A DNA stretch of 64,000 bases from Clostridiaceae bacterium (GTDB lineage Bacteria; Bacillota; Clostridia; Oscillospirales; Butyricicoccaceae), in assembly GCA_018383195.1 (NCBI GenBank), contig JAGZOP010000008.1:15714-79713 (forward strand). Direction: 5' to 3'. Shown one piece after another: positions 25,974 to 34,151 of the stretch (within the stretch, counting starts at the first letter, position 1; every line of letters begins with the position of its first letter). Below the pieces are notes generated by a model. It did no database searches, had not been told where the DNA came from, and was given only the letters and a program-made list of their open reading frames with translations. Both the position numbers and the translations under genes were made by a program.

Positions 25974-26301
25974 AGGCACCACCCCCTAAAGCACCGCCAA
26001 ACGCCCGGGACAGGCGTTTCCATTCATCCCGCTGACGGCTTAGGATTCGTGTACCCGCGCGGGTCAGGCGATAGCAGCGGCGCGGTCCGGCTTCGGTTTC
26101 GCGGTCATAGCCTGCAATCTGTCCCTGTTCGCATAGGCGGTATAGAAGAGGATATAACATTCCCTCGCATTGGAAAAATGCGCAGTCTCGTCGTGCTTCG
26201 AGTGCGTGCACCAACTCAAAACCGGTCTTATCTCCCTCATCCAGCAAAGCGAGCACAAGCAGGATGCGCGTGCGCTCGGAAGAAGAAAAATTTTGTGCCA
26301 T
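25954..26301 (-). CDS. PadR family transcriptional regulator
   Basis: A 115-residue PadR-type winged-helix regulator (TRILLVLALLDEGDKTGFEL, then GMLYPLLYRLCEQG and RCYRLT), a family that often represses membrane-protein or exporter genes. The Met chosen begins MAQNFSS and lies 10 bp after GGAAGG; two Mets slightly upstream are possible. A small membrane protein gene overlaps its end. The PadR plus partner pair is a common self-regulated unit in Clostridia. No exporter adjoins it here. Confidence 0.85.
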   Translation of the reverse strand: MAQNFSSSERTRILLVLALLDEGDKTGFELVHALEARRDCAFFQCEGMLYPLLYRLCEQGQIAGYDRETEAGPRRCYRLTRAGTRILSRQRDEWKRLSRAFGGALGGGACAENTD

Positions 26302-26378
26302 ATGCATCATGCCTTCCCAAGAATGATACCAGTGAATGGTTTCAGTATACCACATTGCCGCGCAGAATAGAACCCGTC

Positions 26379-26407
26379 TTGAAAACTGTGGAAGGGTGTG
26401 ATAAAGT
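26379..26407 (+). promoter_or_regulatory. Candidate promoter of ybaK
   Basis: TTGAAA (26379-26384) and TAAAGT (26402-26407) are 17 bp apart, 34 bp before the start codon. Confidence 0.45.
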
Positions 26408-26441
26408 GAAACTGCAAATGAAACAGAGGAGGTTCCATCCG

Positions 26442-26918
26442 ATGGCAGAAAATAAAACTAATGTGATGCGCATATTGGAGCAGCATAAAATCGCCTATAC
26501 GCCGCACGAATATCCGCACGGAAAGGAAGCGGTGGACGGCGTGACTGTTGCAGCCAGCCTGGGACAGAATCCGGCGCAGGTGTTCAAAACGCTGGTAGCG
26601 CGCGGCAAGAGCGGCGGCATTTATGTGTTTGTCATTCCGGTGGCTGAGGAGCTGCATCTCAAAAAAGCAGCCAAGGCGGTCGGGGAAAAGTCAATGGAAA
26701 TGATTCATGTCAAGGAGCTGCTTGGGCTGACTGGATATGTACGGGGCGGCTGTTCACCGGTCGGTCTCAAGAAACCCTATCCGGTGACCATCCATGAGAG
26801 CGCAAACGCGCTGCCGTCTATCATTGTCAGCGCGGGCAAAATCGGCTATCAGATTGAGACTGCGCCTGCAGATCTCATTGCGCTGGTCAAGGCACAGACT
26901 GCGGACATCATTCAGTGA
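26442..26918 (+). CDS. ybaK: Cys-tRNA(Pro)/Cys-tRNA(Cys) deacylase, YbaK/EbsC family
   Basis: A 158-residue editing enzyme that removes cysteine mischarged on tRNA(Pro). The family core is clear: AYTPHEYPH near the start, VFKTLVARG with the key Lys, FVIPVAEELHLKKAAKAVG, and GYVRGGCSPVGLKK near residues 100-115. The ATG follows GAGGAGG at 9 bp. Its last 11 bp overlap the end of the convergent gene on the other strand. Confidence 0.93.
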   Translation: MAENKTNVMRILEQHKIAYTPHEYPHGKEAVDGVTVAASLGQNPAQVFKTLVARGKSGGIYVFVIPVAEELHLKKAAKAVGEKSMEMIHVKELLGLTGYVRGGCSPVGLKKPYPVTIHESANALPSIIVSAGKIGYQIETAPADLIALVKAQTADIIQ

Positions 26919-27675
26919 GCGGCGGCAAAAGCGCCGCGACATCGGGATAAAGCGCGAAGATATGCGAAATGCCGCGTGCATTCAGCCGGTTCAGCTTGGC
27001 TTCCAAGGTGGAGGCATCATCATAAAGAACAAAATGACCGCACTGTTCGGAATCCATGTAGGTGAAATATTTGGCACACAGTTCGCGGGAGAAGAACGGC
27101 TGTGCACCACAGGTCTGCTGGAGGGTGCGGCGCTCGTCTGTGGAGAGCGGATGCCCTTCGCTGTCCTGTGCGGGCAGGGAAAAATCGGTGGAAACCGGTC
27201 GGATTGCTGCTGCAATACGTGCCGGGTATTTGGCTTGCAGCATATCAAAGTAATCATCCAGACTGCCGCCGCTGATTGCGGTTTCTGCAACAAGGATCGC
27301 GTGTTCTACGTGCTCTGCCTGCACGAGAGGTACAAAAAGCGGGAAATCAGCCGCATGGGCAAGCCGGTCAAGTGCACGAAGCAGGGTGTGTGCAGACGGG
27401 GTAACCTGCTCAATATCCGCAAACAAACCGCGCATATTGTGCTGACGTACTTCATGCAGCAGCGCTTCTGCACAGAAATCAGGAATCGTTCCGTCCAGTC
27501 CAAGATCACTGACACCGAGGTAACAGTCTGTCAGCTTGGCGGGGAGGCTCAGGCGTGTGATCGCGCCGCCGCGCCCGATGCCAAGGCAGAGCTGCAAAAG
27601 CGGTAAGTTATATTTTTCCGCTGCGGCGGTATCCGAACCTGCGCAGACTAAAATCAGGTTTTTTGTTGACTGCAT
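26908..27675 (-). CDS. Conserved hypothetical protein, possible TIM-barrel
   Basis: I do not recognise this 255-residue protein. From the ATG at 27675 (after AAAAAAGGAGCG) it begins MQSTKNLILVCAGSD. It shows alternating hydrophobic strands and helices that suggest a TIM barrel: LTDCYLGVSDLGLDG, NMRGLFADIEQV, FPLFVPLV, ISGGSLDDYFDML, RISHIFALYP-like. The FADIE segment recalls the acidic active-site strand of family 18 glycosidase-like proteins, but the rest is too divergent to assign. No signal peptide is seen. The frame extends upstream of the chosen start without a ribosome site. The 3' end overlaps ybaK by 11 bp on the opposite strand. Confidence 0.7.
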   Translation of the reverse strand: MQSTKNLILVCAGSDTAAAEKYNLPLLQLCLGIGRGGAITRLSLPAKLTDCYLGVSDLGLDGTIPDFCAEALLHEVRQHNMRGLFADIEQVTPSAHTLLRALDRLAHAADFPLFVPLVQAEHVEHAILVAETAISGGSLDDYFDMLQAKYPARIAAAIRPVSTDFSLPAQDSEGHPLSTDERRTLQQTCGAQPFFSRELCAKYFTYMDSEQCGHFVLYDDASTLEAKLNRLNARGISHIFALYPDVAALLPPLTE

Positions 27676-27769
27676 ATTGGGTCGCTCCTTTTTTCTGGAC
27701 TTTTGTGAATTTCTCGCGTACAATACTATATGCATGCCAACGGCAAAATAATATGAAGAGGATTCGCTT

Positions 27770-28288
27770 ATGTTACAGCTGCTTACACCAGACTGCGTTT
27801 TTGATACAATTTTCGATATTTCCCCGGAGTTTTTGAAAACGCGGGGCATACGGGGCGCGCTCATCGACATTGATGGCACAGTTTCTTCCCATCGGGTAAA
27901 GCTGCCGAGCGAGGCGTTGTGTGCCTATGTGAAATCTTTGCAGACCGCAGGCATTCAGGTGCTGTTTTTATCGAATAATAAGAGAGAACGTGTTGGCGCA
28001 TTCAGTGAGCCGATGGGCGTGGAGTGGGTGAGCCGTGCAACCAAGCCGCTGATGCGCGGGTTCCGCAAAGGGGCAGACAAGCTGGGACTGCCGATGCGGG
28101 AGATTGCGGTGATTGGCGATCAGATTTTTACCGATGTATTGGGCGGCAACCGGATGGGGGCGCTGACCTGTCAGGTGCAGTCGATTGACCGAGAAGAATT
28201 CTGGATTGGGGTACGCTGCCGCATTGAAAAGCGATTTATTGAGCGCGGCAGAAAGAAAATGCAGGAGGATGAGACGATTGAGCATTAA
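27770..28288 (+). CDS. yqeG: YqeG family HAD-type phosphatase
   Basis: A 172-residue HAD-IIIA phosphatase of the YqeG family. The nucleophile motif is LIDIDGTVS near residue 32 (many family members have DIDNT), followed by LFLSNNKRERV and the acidic motif GDQIFTDVLGGNRMG. The family is found in Gram-positives and is usually annotated as phosphatidylglycerophosphate phosphatase-like or of unknown substrate. The ATG follows AAGAGGA. The last 11 bp overlap the downstream gene. Confidence 0.9.
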   Translation: MLQLLTPDCVFDTIFDISPEFLKTRGIRGALIDIDGTVSSHRVKLPSEALCAYVKSLQTAGIQVLFLSNNKRERVGAFSEPMGVEWVSRATKPLMRGFRKGADKLGLPMREIAVIGDQIFTDVLGGNRMGALTCQVQSIDREEFWIGVRCRIEKRFIERGRKKMQEDETIEH

Positions 28289-29135
28289 ATTTGGTCCTGC
28301 AGGCAATGCAGACGCCTTTGCGGCGGCGGGATTCAAAGCCACGGTGGATGCGCCCAGATGGCTGGCTGGACTGGGACTCAATGCCTATGAATATCAGTGC
28401 GGACGAGGCGTCAATATCGGAGACGAAACCGCGGCAAAGATCGGCGCTGCAGCGCGCGAGTATGGTATTACCATGTCGCTGCACACGCCGTATTATATCA
28501 ATCTTTCCTCGAACGAGCCGGAGCGCATGGAGAAAAATATCGGTTATGTGCTCAAAAGCTGCCGCGCGGCATCTGCCATGGGAGCGCAGCGGTTGGTTGT
28601 CCATTGCGGTGGTGTCGGGAAGCAGTCGCGCGACAAGGCGTTTGCCCATACGATTGAGAATGTGCGCAGGATTTTGGCCGCTATGGATGATGCGGGTTAT
28701 ACGCAGCACACGATTTGTCTGGAAACGATGGGAAAGCGCAGCGTCATCGGCAGTGCGGAAGAGATTTGTCAGCTCGTTGCGCTCGATGACCGTCTGCTGC
28801 CCTGCATTGATTTTGGGCATCTCAATGCCCGCACTGGCGGCGGATGCAATTCTTATGAGGATTTTTGTGCACTATTTGACCGGATGGAGAATGAAATTGG
28901 TGCGGAGCGTACAGCGCGGTTTCACAGCCATTTTTCCAAGATTGAATACTCCGATAAGGGAGAAGTGCGCCATTTAACTTTTGCAGATGAACGATATGGA
29001 CCGGAATTTGCGCCGCTTGCACGTGTGCTTGCTGAACGCAGATATGAACCGACAATCATTTGTGAATCTGCCGGGACGCAGGCTGAGGATGCGCTCACGA
29101 TGCAGCGGCTGTACCGTAGTGAATGTGAAAAATAA
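28278..29135 (+). CDS. TIM-barrel endonuclease IV-like protein
   Basis: A 285-residue TIM-barrel protein of the AP endonuclease 2 (Nfo) family, which cuts DNA at abasic sites using three zinc ions. The zinc-ligand regions are visible: SLHTPYYINL, RLVVHCGGVGKQSR, TICLETMGK, CIDFGHLNAR, FHSHFSKIEY and IICES. No ATG has a suitable ribosome site. The TTG at 28278 is 9 bp after GGAGG and gives the expected N terminus (SIKFGPAG), so it is chosen. It overlaps the yqeG stop by 11 bp. Family members of this clostridial type are more divergent than E. coli Nfo, so activity on DNA is likely but not proven. Confidence 0.85.
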   Translation: MSIKFGPAGNADAFAAAGFKATVDAPRWLAGLGLNAYEYQCGRGVNIGDETAAKIGAAAREYGITMSLHTPYYINLSSNEPERMEKNIGYVLKSCRAASAMGAQRLVVHCGGVGKQSRDKAFAHTIENVRRILAAMDDAGYTQHTICLETMGKRSVIGSAEEICQLVALDDRLLPCIDFGHLNARTGGGCNSYEDFCALFDRMENEIGAERTARFHSHFSKIEYSDKGEVRHLTFADERYGPEFAPLARVLAERRYEPTIICESAGTQAEDALTMQRLYRSECEK

Positions 29136-29138
29136 TAC

Positions 29139-29167
29139 TTGCAAAATGGATGGGCGTGTGCTATACT
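29139..29167 (+). promoter_or_regulatory. Promoter of tRNA-Ser
   Basis: TTGCAA (29139-29144), a 17-bp spacer and TATACT (29162-29167), about 32 bp before the tRNA. The bases just after the -10, AATAAAGCTGT, are nearly identical to those after the promoter at 63948-63976. Confidence 0.8.
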
Positions 29168-29198
29168 AATAAAGCTGTATCACAGCGCAAGTCCATAT

Positions 29199-29289
29199 GG
29201 AGCGGTATCGAAGAGGTCATAACGAGAACGACTCGAAATCGTTTGACGGGTGAAACCGTCCGTGGGTTCGAATCCCACCCGCTCCGCCA
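29199..29289 (+). tRNA. tRNA-Ser (CGA)
   Basis: A class II tRNA with a long variable arm. The acceptor arms GGAGCGG (29199-29205) and CCGCTCC (29279-29285) pair perfectly, followed by discriminator G and an encoded CCA. The anticodon stem AACGA/TCGTT encloses CTCGAAA with anticodon CGA (29234-29236), reading UCG serine codons. The variable arm pairs GACGG with CCGTC, and the T loop is GTTCGAA. Confidence 0.96.
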
Positions 29290-29291
29290 GT

Positions 29292-29329
29292 TCGTCGCAA
29301 GCTACGCATCGCTTGCGGCGATTTTTTTT
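29292..29329 (+). terminator. Terminator of tRNA-Ser
   Basis: An 11-bp stem with one wobble (arms 29292-29302 and 29311-29321, TCGTCGCAAGC on the left) followed by T8. It starts three bases after the tRNA CCA end. Confidence 0.88.
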
Positions 29330-29461
29330 GAAAAATCGCCGGTGCGCTCACTTTGCTGCGCCTCACTTTCGCCCGCGACCTGCTTGGCTGGGCTCGCGTG
29401 CGAGAAAAGTGCCGCCGTGTAAATGCGGTAGGGAGTGGAAAGACGGTTCCAGCGAAATAAA
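29330..29461. other. Unassigned structured, non-coding stretch after the tRNA
   Basis: No gene is supported here. The sequence can form an imperfect hairpin with CACTTT (29364-29369) pairing AAAGTG (29406-29411) around CGCGA/TCGCG. GGCGATTTTT (29317-29326) can also pair AAAAATCGCC (29331-29340). Base use (runs of CTCACTTT, GCGCTC) differs from the neighbouring genes. Possible remains of a repeat element or an RNA; nothing recognised. Confidence 0.4.
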
Positions 29462-29497
29462 AATATCCCCATATGGAGGTGTCCATATGGGGATATT
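29462..29497 (-). terminator. Terminator of the trkA-trkH operon
   Basis: A perfect 15-bp stem (arms 29462-29476 and 29483-29497, AATATCCCCATATGG) followed on the minus strand by TTTTATTTC. It lies just past the trkH stop codon. Confidence 0.85.
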
Positions 29498-29501
29498 GCT
29501 T

Positions 29502-30953
29502 TTATAGACCGCGTTTCCAGCTATAACGGCTGAAGAGAGCGAGAATTGGGAAGATTTCCAGACGCCCAAGCAGCATGTCTGCAGACAGGACCAGTTTGGA
29601 CAGGTCGCTGAGCATCCCAAAATGCGCCGCGGGACCGACCACGTCAAGACCGGGACCGATGTTGTTAAAGCAGGCAAGAACAGCGGAAATTGTAGTTTCC
29701 AGTGAATGGGGTTCCAGAGAAACCAGAACGACACTTGCAGCAATCAGCATCATGTAGGCAGCAAGGAAAGCGTTCACACCGCGCATTACGTCGGCACTGA
29801 TGGGCTGACCGCTGACGCGTAGCGAGATGACAGAGCGCGGCCGCAGCGTACGCCGGATATTGCGCCCCAAATCTTTGAAAATCAGTACCAGACGGACGAC
29901 CTTGAAACCGCCGCCTGTACTGCCGGCACAGGCACCAAGCAGCATCAGACATAACAAAATCGCCTTAGAGAAGGTAGGCCAGATATTAAAGTCTACCGTT
30001 GAAAAACCGGTTGTAGTCATAATACTGGAGACCTGAAATGCTGCGTGATGGATGCTTTCCCGAAGAGAGCCGGTGATAGAATGGATATTCCATGCGATCA
30101 GACCGGTTGCGCCCGCCATAATAAGAAGATACCAGCGCAATTCTTCATCATGGAATACATCGGTAAACCGGCGCAGCAGCAGGAGGTAATACACGCTGAA
30201 ATTGATGCCGAACAGCGCCATAAATACCGTGCATACGTTTTGCAGATAAGGACTGTAGCTCGCCATACTGTCCACTTTGACGCCAAAGCCGCCCGTTCCT
30301 GCGGTGCCGAAGGCAGTGCAGAGGCTGTCAAACAGCGGCATGCCGCCGAGCAGCAGGAAAATCAGGCAGAGCACCGTCATTGCAATATAGATGCCGTACA
30401 GGATAACAGCGGTATCCTTGAGGCGCGGCGTCAGTTTGCCGACGCTGGGACCGGGGCTTTCTGCCCGCATCAAATGCAGGGTGCCGCCTGCATTTTTATT
30501 GGAAACAACAGCCAGCGCAAATACGAGGATGCCCATACCGCCGAGCCAGTGGGTGAAGCTGCGCCAATACAGCAGACCGCGGCTGAGCGCTTCCACATCA
30601 GGCAGGATGGACGCACCTGTTGTGGTAAAACCGGAGATCGATTCAAATAATGCGTCGATAAAATGCGGAACCTGACCGGACAGATAAAAAGGCAGGCATC
30701 CCATTACCGAAATGGCAATCCAGCAGAGTGCGACAGTGACGAAGCCCTCCTGCGCAAAGAAGCGTTCACGTGCGCCGCGCCCGATCAGCAAAAGCAGTCC
30801 GGCTGTGACCAGCATAATGGCAAAGGTTTTTCCGAAGGCGCCAATGACGTCATAGTCTTGGTCGATCAGGCACCAGATCAGCGACGGAAGCATAAAGAGC
30901 ATCTCCATCAGGATGACACGACCGATGGTGCGGCCTACAATTTTAATATTCAT
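29502..30953 (-). CDS. trkH: TrkH/KtrB-type potassium uptake channel subunit
   Basis: The membrane subunit of a Trk potassium uptake system, 483 residues. It consists of four membrane-pore-membrane repeats. The selectivity-filter segments are visible: SGFTTTGAS in the first, GTAGTGGFG in the second, TTTGFSTVDF in the third and FNNIGPGLD in the fourth. The basic loop after the third repeat (RRTLRPRSV) is typical. It overlaps trkA by 11 bp, and the two form the complete channel and gating ring. Confidence 0.95.
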   Translation of the reverse strand: MNIKIVGRTIGRVILMEMLFMLPSLIWCLIDQDYDVIGAFGKTFAIMLVTAGLLLLIGRGARERFFAQEGFVTVALCWIAISVMGCLPFYLSGQVPHFIDALFESISGFTTTGASILPDVEALSRGLLYWRSFTHWLGGMGILVFALAVVSNKNAGGTLHLMRAESPGPSVGKLTPRLKDTAVILYGIYIAMTVLCLIFLLLGGMPLFDSLCTAFGTAGTGGFGVKVDSMASYSPYLQNVCTVFMALFGINFSVYYLLLLRRFTDVFHDEELRWYLLIMAGATGLIAWNIHSITGSLRESIHHAAFQVSSIMTTTGFSTVDFNIWPTFSKAILLCLMLLGACAGSTGGGFKVVRLVLIFKDLGRNIRRTLRPRSVISLRVSGQPISADVMRGVNAFLAAYMMLIAASVVLVSLEPHSLETTISAVLACFNNIGPGLDVVGPAAHFGMLSDLSKLVLSADMLLGRLEIFPILALFSRYSWKRGL

Positions 30954-32331
30954 AGGGTACGCCTCGATCGCTGCTGCTGAAAATATCGTTCATCTGATGG
31001 AATGGATTTTCGCAGGTTGTCACCACAATGACCGTATCCCCCTTGACAAAATGGCTGCTGCCGTCCGGAATGATGGTTGCCCCCTGATGGGTGATGCAGG
31101 CAATCAGCGCACCACGGCGCAGCGGTACATCTTTCAGCGGCGTTGCACACCAATGTACAGAATCATCCACCAGAAATTCCAGCGTTTCTGCTTTGCCATC
31201 TGCGATACGGTGCAGCGCGAGGACACTGCCTTTTTGGTTCTGCATCGCGCGGACATAACGCACGATGTTGGTGCTGCACAGCTCTTTCGGACTGACAATG
31301 CTGCCAACCCCCAGATCGGAGAACATGCCGCTGTACTCCAGACGGTTGACCTTGGTGATTACTTTGGGCACGCCGCTGGCATTGGCATACATGGAAATCA
31401 CAATATTTTCCTCGTCGATGCCAGTCAGGGTGACAACCGCGTCCATCGCGCTCAGTCCCTCACTGTCGAGCAGCGCCTTAGAAGAGCCGTCACCAAGGAC
31501 GACCGCAGCCTTGGGCAGTTGAGCAGACAGGCTGACCGCGCGGTCCGGATTGTTTTCGATAATTTTTACGCCAATACCGGAATTCAGCAGACGCTCCGCC
31601 AGATAATAAGCGAGGCGTCCGCCGCCGATGAGCATGACCTGACGGATTTTCTGGTTGAAAATATTGAGGTTCTTAATAAGCTGCGCCAGATTGATCGACT
31701 TTGCCGTGACATAAATATGGTCACCTTCCTGAAGGACATAGCTGCCGTCCGGAATAATGACCTTGCCGCCGCGGTCAATCGCGCATACGAGCACCTTGAC
31801 GCGCGCAATCTTATACAGATCGCTCAGCGGGATGCCGCAGAGCATGCTGCCTGCGTCTACACGCAGCTCGACGATTTCCACGCGCCCCTTGGCAAAGGGT
31901 TCGCGCTGCAAAAAACTCGGGAGCTGGAGGGAACGGAAAATATCGACTGCAGCGCTCTGTTCGGGATTGATGGTCATGGACAGACCAAGATCTTCCCGCA
32001 TGGAGAAAAGCTGCTCGGCATATTCCGGAGAACGCACGCGCGCAATGGTGTGAATCCGGTTGTTCATACGCTTTGCAGTCAGGCAGCAGAGCAGATTGAT
32101 TTCATCCGCACTGGTGGCAGCGATGAGCAAATCCGCCTGCTCGACACCGGCGGCGCGCAGCGTGTTCATCGTTGCAGCGTTGCCTTGTACGGTCATGACG
32201 TCGAGTTCATCGAGGTTTGATTGCAGTACTTTGGGGTTGGTATCGATTACGACCACATCGTGGTCTTCCCGCACAAGCTGACGGGTGAGCGCAAGACCAA
32301 CCTTGCCGTCGCCCGCAATGATAATGTTCAT
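30943..32331 (-). CDS. trkA: Trk potassium transporter peripheral subunit TrkA
   Basis: The cytoplasmic gating subunit of the TrkH channel. The 462 residues contain two RCK (TrkA-N plus TrkA-C) units. The first nucleotide-binding fold starts MNIIIAGDGKVG, the second MLIGGGRLAYYLAE near residue 234. Each is followed by a TrkA-C domain (PDGSYVLQEGDHIYV and PDGSSHFVKGDTVIVV). Binding of NAD(H), ATP/ADP or c-di-AMP is known for such proteins; which applies here cannot be told. First gene of a two-gene operon with trkH. Confidence 0.95.
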   Translation of the reverse strand: MNIIIAGDGKVGLALTRQLVREDHDVVVIDTNPKVLQSNLDELDVMTVQGNAATMNTLRAAGVEQADLLIAATSADEINLLCCLTAKRMNNRIHTIARVRSPEYAEQLFSMREDLGLSMTINPEQSAAVDIFRSLQLPSFLQREPFAKGRVEIVELRVDAGSMLCGIPLSDLYKIARVKVLVCAIDRGGKVIIPDGSYVLQEGDHIYVTAKSINLAQLIKNLNIFNQKIRQVMLIGGGRLAYYLAERLLNSGIGVKIIENNPDRAVSLSAQLPKAAVVLGDGSSKALLDSEGLSAMDAVVTLTGIDEENIVISMYANASGVPKVITKVNRLEYSGMFSDLGVGSIVSPKELCSTNIVRYVRAMQNQKGSVLALHRIADGKAETLEFLVDDSVHWCATPLKDVPLRRGALIACITHQGATIIPDGSSHFVKGDTVIVVTTCENPFHQMNDIFSSSDRGVPYEY

Positions 32332-32370
32332 GGAGAAACCGTCCTATCTGAAAAATGGTATATTGCATTC

Positions 32371-32399
32371 AGTATACGCCACTGGGAAGTGAGAAACAA
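32371..32399 (-). promoter_or_regulatory. Promoter of trkA-trkH
   Basis: On the minus strand TTGTTT (32394-32399) and TATACT (32371-32376) are 17 bp apart, 40 bp before the trkA start. Confidence 0.65.
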
Positions 32400-32461
32400 G
32401 AGGAAAACGACAGAAGGGCGAATATTGACGCGATTTTTACAAAAAATATCTGAAATTGTGT

Positions 32462-32500
32462 AAAAAAAGAAAAATGCCCGCACATTTAAAATGCACGGGC
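32462..32500 (-). terminator. Terminator of the 55-residue protein gene
   Basis: GCCCG (32476-32480) pairs CGGGC (32496-32500) with a further CAT/ATG pairing inside. On the minus strand it is followed by ATTTTTCTTTTTTT. Confidence 0.7.
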
Positions 32501-32508
32501 GCATTGTG

Positions 32509-32676
32509 TCACCGATGCACCGAGGAGCTTCCCCCGGCGATATAGTCTGCCACACGGCGCATATCCGCTTCGGTGCGGAATACAACGCCGCTTTGCAGGA
32601 TGCTTTCCTGCACGCTTTTGGGGAGGGAACGGAAATAACGTCCCATACTGTTTTCCATATGAAAATAATCAGCCAT
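32509..32676 (-). CDS. Small conserved-looking protein (55 aa), function unknown
   Basis: An open frame too short for usual length cut-offs. It encodes MADYFHMENSMGRYFRSLP, then SVQESILQSGVVF, TEADMRRVADY and a Gly/Ser-rich end. It is predicted to be helical. GAGGTG lies before two adjacent ATG codons (32679 and 32676); the second is better spaced. A hairpin with a T tract directly follows the stop. Similar short proteins of the form YFxxLPxxVQExIxQSG are familiar to me from clostridial genomes, but I know of no function. It lies between trkA and coaX, on the same strand as both. Confidence 0.72.
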   Translation of the reverse strand: MADYFHMENSMGRYFRSLPKSVQESILQSGVVFRTEADMRRVADYIAGGSSSVHR

Positions 32677-32751
32677 CATGCTCACCTCGAGCAGAGTATG
32701 CCCGAAAAAGCGGAGATTATACCGAGAAAGAGGCTTTCCGAAGTAAGCAGG

Positions 32752-33582
32752 TCAGGCTTCTTCTTCGGTGGCAGAGAGGACGGAAACTTCGCGGCAGGTG
32801 CACTTTTCACGGAACAGCGCGCGGTTCTGGTCATAAATCATGCGCAGACCGTCCAGCGTGAGATTGGGGTCCACCTCGTCAATCAGCGAGCAATGCTCTG
32901 CCATCATGCGGCCCATGCCGCCGGTGGCAATCACACGCACATTGCCGTCAAGCTCCTTTTTCATGTCCTCAATGATGCCGGTCAGCGCGCCGACATAACC
33001 GCGCACCGCGCCCGACTGCATGCTCTGCACGGTGGTACGGCCAATGGCGTATTCAGTCGCTGCAATGTCTACGCGCGGCAGCTTAGAGGCTTTCATAAAA
33101 AGCGCTTCCATGGCGACCTTGATGCCGGGGAAGATGGCGCCGCCGAGATACGCGCCGCTTTGGTCAATGGCATCAAAGGTGATGGCGGTACCGATGTCCA
33201 CAATAATCAGGGGCTTTCCATAGCGCGCCATCGCGGAGACACCGTTGACCAGTCGGTCTACGCCAACCTCGCGCGGGTTATTATAATGGTTGACCATACC
33301 GGTGTCCACATCTTTGCCGACGACAAGCGGATGGATGCGTAAATATTTGCGAATTGCATTTTTGAGCGAATACATCGCGGGCGGAACGACCGATGCGATG
33401 ATGACCGCGCTGGTTTTTTCCGGATCGATCTTCAGAAAATGATAGTACTGCAAAATCTGCATACCGATCTCGTCTGAAGTCGAGGTTGCATTGGTTGAGA
33501 TGCGGAACGAACCGACCAGGTTCTTTCCTTCAAAAAGTCCGAATACCATATTGGTATTGCCGACATCAATCGTTAAAAGCAT
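32752..33582 (-). CDS. coaX: Type III pantothenate kinase
   Basis: Phosphorylates pantothenate in the first step of coenzyme A synthesis. The 276 residues show the ASKHA-fold motifs of CoaX: DVGNTN (6-11), GVDR (107-110), DIGTAITFD (129-137) and LGGAIFPGI. All catalytic regions look canonical. It is followed after 3 bp by a YfcE-like phosphodiesterase gene reading the other way in order (yfcE first, then coaX), so both come from one promoter. A second, divergent CoaX homologue lies at 49.5 kb. Confidence 0.95.
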   Translation of the reverse strand: MLLTIDVGNTNMVFGLFEGKNLVGSFRISTNATSTSDEIGMQILQYYHFLKIDPEKTSAVIIASVVPPAMYSLKNAIRKYLRIHPLVVGKDVDTGMVNHYNNPREVGVDRLVNGVSAMARYGKPLIIVDIGTAITFDAIDQSGAYLGGAIFPGIKVAMEALFMKASKLPRVDIAATEYAIGRTTVQSMQSGAVRGYVGALTGIIEDMKKELDGNVRVIATGGMGRMMAEHCSLIDEVDPNLTLDGLRMIYDQNRALFREKCTCREVSVLSATEEEA

Positions 33583-33585
33583 AGG

Positions 33586-34122
33586 TCAAAACCACCCGAA
33601 TTTCTTTTTCTTCTTTTTATCGTGGGATTCTTCGCACGGTGCACCGTCTGCATCCAGAAATTCAGCGGAGAGCAGGCTGCCGTTTTCTATAAACAGGCGC
33701 AGGCAGCTCGCCGTACCGTCTCGCGGCAGGCTGATGCTGCCAGGGTTCATGATGCGCACAGTGCCCTCCATCTGGTCGTGCCGCAAATGGGTATGCCCGT
33801 ACAGCGCAAGGGTACAGTTCTGTTCAGCAGCATGTGCTGCAACCAGACCGGAACTGGTCCAACTGACACGGTCCCGATGACCGTGGGTTAGGTACATGCG
33901 TACGCCAGCGGGGGCAATGACCGAAAAAAGCGGCGCGTCCGGCTCGAAGTCGTTGTTGCCGCGTACGGCGTAAATGAGGAGATCGGGATAACTGCGGCGC
34001 AGATCCGAGGCGTCCTCATAGTGATCGCCCAAATGAATGACTGCGTCCGGAAACTCCGATTCGATCAGGCTGTACATATCGATTGTCCGTCCGTGAGAAT
34101 CGGAAAAAACAAGGATTTTCAT
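33586..34122 (-). CDS. YfcE-family metallophosphoesterase
   Basis: A 178-residue calcineurin-like phosphodiesterase of the YfcE/MJ0936 type. The metal-binding motifs are in order: FSDSHGR near residue 8, HLGDHYED, RGNND, LTHGH and YGHTH. The start ATG at 34122 follows GGAG at 7 bp; the frame continues 8 codons upstream without support. It ends in an unusual basic tail (DKKKKKKFGWF). First gene of an operon with coaX. The physiological substrate is unknown. Confidence 0.9.
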   Translation of the reverse strand: MKILVFSDSHGRTIDMYSLIESEFPDAVIHLGDHYEDASDLRRSYPDLLIYAVRGNNDFEPDAPLFSVIAPAGVRMYLTHGHRDRVSWTSSGLVAAHAAEQNCTLALYGHTHLRHDQMEGTVRIMNPGSISLPRDGTASCLRLFIENGSLLSAEFLDADGAPCEESHDKKKKKKFGWF

Positions 34123-34151
34123 AGAAATGCTCCATTTCTCCAACAACGTTC

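Noticed and set aside
29193..29490. CCATATGG copies flanking tRNA-Ser as integration (att) sites
   Set aside because: One copy is at the tRNA 5' edge and the others are arms of a terminator hairpin. There is no integrase gene and no direct repeat of the tRNA 3' end.
30913..32220. A 435-codon plus-strand frame over trkA
   Set aside because: TrkA on the minus strand is unambiguous; the other frame has no motif.
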